This document shows, in pieces, positions 61,403-64,000 of a stretch of DNA of 64,000 bases. Under the pieces are notes generated by a model. The model saw only the letters and a list, made by a program, of their open reading frames with translations. It had not been told where the DNA came from and did not search any database. This stretch comes from Pantoea sp. AS-PWVM4 (GTDB taxonomy: Bacteria > Pseudomonadota > Gammaproteobacteria > Enterobacterales > Enterobacteriaceae): positions 434,001-498,000 of the forward strand of contig NZ_ASZC01000002.1 in assembly GCF_000468095.1 (NCBI RefSeq), written 5' to 3'. Each line of letters begins with the position of its first letter. Position 1 is the first letter of the stretch. The translations under genes were made by a program, and so were the position numbers.

Positions 61403-62614
61403 ATGTCAGTAGAAATTAAAGACGTTGAGCTGGTCGCGCAGGAACTTCAGCAGAAATTTGACGATTTCCGCGCAAAAAATGACAAGCGCATTGATGCGAT
61501 TGAGCAGGAAAAGGGGAAGTTGGCCGGGGAAGTTGAGACGCTTAACGGCAAGCTGACCGAGCTTGATCAGCTGAAATCAGCCCTTGAAGAGGAACTGAAG
61601 CAGGTCAAACGTCCCGGTGGCGGTACACAGAGTAAAGCGGCGGGTGAACATAAAACCGCTTTCATCGACTTCATGCGTAAAGGCAAAGAAGACGGCTTGC
61701 GCGATCTGGAGCGTAAGGCGTTGCAGGTCGGCATGGATGAAGACGGTGGCTATGCAGTCCCGGAAGAGCTGGACCGCACCATCCTTGATCTTCTGAAAGA
61801 TGAAGTGGTGATGCGTCAGGAGGCTACCACCATCACCGTGGGTGGGGCGAACTATAAAAAGCTGGTGAATCTCGGTGGTACGGCTTCCGGTTGGGTGGGG
61901 GAAACCGACACACGTCCGGAAACCGCCGCGTCGAAGCTTGGACAGATTGAACCGTTTATGGGTGAAATCTACGGAAACCCCCAGGCAACGCAGACCATGC
62001 TGGATGACGCCTTCTTCAATGTTGAAGACTGGATTAACAGCGAGCTGGCGATCGAGTTTGCTGAACAGGAAGAAATCGCCTTCACCAGTGGTGACGGAAC
62101 CAAAAAGCCGAAAGGCTTTCTGGCCTACGCCTCCAGTCTGGAAGATGACAAAGCCCGCGCGTTCGGCACCTTGCAACATATGTTGTCCGGTGCTGCCGGT
62201 GCAGTGACCGCTGATGCGATCATCAAACTGGTGTATACGCTCCGCAAAGTCCACCGTAACGGCGCGAAGTTCATGATGAACAATAACAGCCTCTTTGCCG
62301 TCCGTATCCTGAAGGATTCGGAAGGCAACTATCTGTGGCGTCCGGGGCTTGAGCTGGGCCAGCCGTCATCTCTGGCAGGTTATGGCGTGGCTGAGAATGA
62401 GCAGATGCCTGATATCGTAGCTGATGCGAAAGCCATCGCATTTGGCAACTTCAAGCGTGGTTACACCATCGTAGACCGTATCGGCACGCGCATTCTGCGT
62501 GACCCCTACACCAACAAACCGTTTGTGGGTTTCTACACCACCAAGCGCACTGGTGGCATGCTGGCTGATTCTCAGGCCATCAAACTGATGCAAATCGGTG
62601 TAGATGCTGGTTAA
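61403..62614 (+). CDS. Major capsid protein (HK97 fold)
   Basis: A 403-residue capsid precursor. The first 105 or so residues are a coiled-coil, Glu/Lys-rich scaffolding (delta) domain expected to be cleaved, followed by the HK97-fold body (DEDGGYAVPEELDRTILDLL, ASGWVGETDTRPETAASKLG, FAEQEEIAFTSGDGT). Whether the chain-mail crosslink Lys and Asn are present was not established. A terminator follows at 62623. Confidence 0.95.
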   Translation: MSVEIKDVELVAQELQQKFDDFRAKNDKRIDAIEQEKGKLAGEVETLNGKLTELDQLKSALEEELKQVKRPGGGTQSKAAGEHKTAFIDFMRKGKEDGLRDLERKALQVGMDEDGGYAVPEELDRTILDLLKDEVVMRQEATTITVGGANYKKLVNLGGTASGWVGETDTRPETAASKLGQIEPFMGEIYGNPQATQTMLDDAFFNVEDWINSELAIEFAEQEEIAFTSGDGTKKPKGFLAYASSLEDDKARAFGTLQHMLSGAAGAVTADAIIKLVYTLRKVHRNGAKFMMNNNSLFAVRILKDSEGNYLWRPGLELGQPSSLAGYGVAENEQMPDIVADAKAIAFGNFKRGYTIVDRIGTRILRDPYTNKPFVGFYTTKRTGGMLADSQAIKLMQIGVDAG

Positions 62615-62622
62615 TCCTCTAC

Positions 62623-62641
62623 GGGGCTTAGGCCCCTTTTT
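62623..62641 (+). terminator. Terminator after the capsid gene
   Basis: The stem GGGGC / GCCCC with a TTAG loop is followed by TTTTT. Partial termination here would favour capsid mRNA; Q-modified polymerase should read through. Confidence 0.75.
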
Positions 62642-62653
62642 CTGGAGTGAAAA

Positions 62654-62929
62654 ATGCCAAAACTTCTTAAAACCCTGAAGTGGTCCCCTGATGGTTGTCA
62701 GGTAAAAGCTTTTAATGCTGGTGAATACGCCGATGGTGAACTGCCTGAACGCGCGCTGGAAGTGGCCGCGCAGATGGGTTTGCTTGCGGCTGAGGAACAG
62801 AAGCCGGATGCTGATGAGCAGCCAGAGCAGCCAGAGCAGCCAGAGCAGCCAGAGCAGCCAGAGCAGCCAGAGCAGCCAGAGCAGCCAGAGCAGCCAGAAG
62901 AAACTGCGGATAAAAAAGCTAAAAAATAA
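62654..62929 (+). CDS. Small head-module protein with EQP repeats
   Basis: A 91-residue protein with a short globular start (KLLKTLKWSPDGCQVKAFNA) and ELPERALEVAAQMGLL, then nine exact Glu-Gln-Pro units and a Lys-rich tail. The start region resembles small proteins after capsid genes in HK97-like phages. Function unknown. The repeat is encoded by identical 9-bp units. Confidence 0.75.
   Translation: MPKLLKTLKWSPDGCQVKAFNAGEYADGELPERALEVAAQMGLLAAEEQKPDADEQPEQPEQPEQPEQPEQPEQPEQPEQPEETADKKAKK
62816..62896 (+). repeat. Nine perfect 9-bp tandem repeats (GAGCAGCCA)
   Basis: Nine exact copies of GAGCAGCCA lie in frame in the 62654 gene, encoding Glu-Gln-Pro each time. Unit length is a multiple of three, so copy changes would keep the frame. 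Confidence 0.95.
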
Positions 62930-62958
62930 CCGTTCCGAAAGTTAATGCGGAGAAAGCA

Positions 62959-63264
62959 ATGATCCCATCATTGGAAGAGCTGCGTGTTCAGTGCCGGATT
63001 GATAGTGACAATACCGACGAGGATTCTCTCCTTGAGCTTTATGTCTCTGCGGCACGCGAAGAAGCCGAGCAGTTTCTGAATCGTCGGCTTTACGATGACT
63101 CGGTTCCTGATGATGACACCACGGGGATTGTGATCACCCCATCAATTAAGCTCCGGGTCATGCAACTGGTAAACTTCTGGTATGACAATCGGGATCAACC
63201 TGAAGTGGTTCCCGATTTTTTCTTTAACGGCATCAGGAGCTACCGGTTACAGCCTGGCACATAG
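62959..63264 (+). CDS. Head-tail connector (gp6-like)
   Basis: A 101-residue adaptor of the HK97 gp6 family that joins portal to head closure: LEELRVQCRIDSDNTDEDSL, then ELYVSAAREEAEQFLNRRLY and LRVMQLVNFWYDNRD. Full length. Confidence 0.9.
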   Translation: MIPSLEELRVQCRIDSDNTDEDSLLELYVSAAREEAEQFLNRRLYDDSVPDDDTTGIVITPSIKLRVMQLVNFWYDNRDQPEVVPDFFFNGIRSYRLQPGT

Positions 63265-63275
63265 AGGAGGGCAGA

Positions 63276-63614
63276 ATGCAGGCAGGGCGATTACGCGACC
63301 GTGTGACTGTCAGCAACTTTACCTCAACGCGTTCACCTTCAGGCCAGCCGGTTGAGCAGTGGTCCGATGGAAAAACGGTCTGGGCTGAGGTTAAGGGCAT
63401 CAGTGGGCGTGAGTTAATGTCCTCTGGTGCAGAGTATGCCGAGGCAACAGTGCGAGTGTGGGTTCGTTACCGCAGTGATATTACGGCGTCATCCCGCCTG
63501 AAAGTTCTTACCGGCCCATTTAAAGGGAAAGTCCTGGAGGTGAGCGGTACGCCGATTCCTGATGAACGAATGACGATTCTTGAAGTGCTTTGTAAGCAGG
63601 GGGTGAAGACGTGA
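63276..63614 (+). CDS. Head closure protein
   Basis: A 112-residue head-tail adaptor: MQAGRLRDRVTVSNFTSTRS, then WSDGKTVWAEVKGISGREL, VWVRYRSDITASSRLKV. GAGGAGGG precedes the ATG. It overlaps the gp10-like gene by 4 bp. Confidence 0.9.
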   Translation: MQAGRLRDRVTVSNFTSTRSPSGQPVEQWSDGKTVWAEVKGISGRELMSSGAEYAEATVRVWVRYRSDITASSRLKVLTGPFKGKVLEVSGTPIPDERMTILEVLCKQGVKT

Positions 63615-64000
63615 TCGACACCAAACTGGACTTTTCCGGCCTGATGGATTTGAGCAATGACCTGTTAGCGCTCAGTAAGGCTGAAAACCGGAAGGTGATG
63701 CGTGATGCGACCCGCGCCGCTGCCACAGTTTTTCAGGAAGAAGTTATCAAGCGTGCGCCAGTGAGAACGGGAAAACTGAAGAAAAATATCGTTGTGATGA
63801 CTCAGCGCGATCGCAGCGGGAATATTTCTTCCGGCGTTCACATTCGCGGGACCAACCCCCGCACCGGCAACAGCGATAACAAGCTGAAAACCAAAGACTC
63901 ACGCAACGCTTTTTACTGGCGATTTGTCGAGTTGGGAACATCAAACATGCCTGCTGTGCCGTTTGTCCGGCCTGCATATGACGCCAGGCAGGAGGAGGCG
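63611..64000 (+). CDS. HK97 gp10-family tail protein (3' partial)
   Basis: A tail-completion or neck protein of the gp10 family, cut by the window edge after 130 codons. It starts with GTG overlapping the previous stop (GTGA). The family signature VIKRAPVRTGKLKKNI appears early and FVELGTSNMPAVPFVRPAYD late, so little is missing. The prophage clearly continues beyond the window. Confidence 0.92.
   Translation, partial: MIDTKLDFSGLMDLSNDLLALSKAENRKVMRDATRAAATVFQEEVIKRAPVRTGKLKKNIVVMTQRDRSGNISSGVHIRGTNPRTGNSDNKLKTKDSRNAFYWRFVELGTSNMPAVPFVRPAYDARQEEA

Noticed and set aside
62816-62896. Possible CRISPR-like or microsatellite artefact
   Set aside because: Contiguous 9-mers in frame in a head-module gene; a coding tandem repeat.

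Overview
The window looks like chromosome of an Erwiniaceae member of the Enterobacterales (Pantoea or Erwinia type), ending inside an HK97-type lambdoid prophage. The first 38.9 kb is host core genome. Gene order pqiB-pqiC-rmf-fabA-ycbZ-matP-ompA-sulA-sxy-yccS-yccF-helD-mgsA-yccT-yccU-hspQ-rlmI-acyP-tusE-yccA-tRNA-Ser-agp-yccJ-wrbA-ymdF-rut matches the E. coli macrodomain-Ter-proximal order, with local differences: a second tRNA-Ser(TGA), an aldehyde dehydrogenase between agp and yccJ, a DMT transporter between ymdF and rutG, cycA next to rutR, and a rut operon without rutE. A second conserved block follows: sdiA-(luxI)-yecF-uvrY-uvrC-pgsA-tRNA-Gly/Cys/Leu. The acyl-homoserine-lactone synthase gene beside sdiA, with a lux-box-like palindrome in front of it, is the main pointer to Pantoea/Erwinia rather than E. 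coli or Salmonella, whose SdiA has no synthase.

Host functions visible include envelope lipid transport (PqiBC), ribosome hibernation (Rmf), unsaturated fatty-acid synthesis (FabA, with a FabR operator), Ter organisation (MatP), OmpA, SOS division arrest (SulA with a LexA box), competence control (Sxy), methylglyoxal synthesis, tRNA thiolation (TusE), rRNA methylation (RlmI), pyrimidine-nitrogen catabolism (RutA-D, F, G under RutR, with a sigma-54 promoter), D-Ala/D-Ser/Gly uptake (CycA), quorum sensing, the BarA-response regulator UvrY, and nucleotide excision repair (UvrC).

From about 39.0 kb to the right edge lies a prophage that continues beyond the window. Its integrase abuts tRNA-Leu(TAA). 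Leftward genes (int, DUF4224 excisionase-like protein, eight small early proteins, a secreted moron and a 40-aa peptide) face an immunity region in which a CI-like repressor is flanked by two clusters of 19-bp operators (OL and OR). Rightward come Cro, a YmfL/CII-like regulator, a replication protein gene containing 15-bp iterons, ParB-like, KilA-N, HNH, RusA and DUF968 proteins, and antiterminator Q. Between Q and the lysis genes sits an AT-rich, opposite-strand two-gene cassette (a 308-aa soluble protein and a four-helix membrane protein). This is the best candidate for an undescribed phage-borne exclusion or defence system. A three-way-junction RNA resembling C4 antisense RNA precedes holin, endolysin, Rz and Rz1. 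An AriR/YmgB-like moron, small unknowns and an HNH gene lead to a cos-like region and the HK97-style head module (TerS, TerL, portal, prohead protease, capsid, connector, head closure, gp10), cut by the window end.

All assignments come from reading the sequence and remembered family features; no database search was run.
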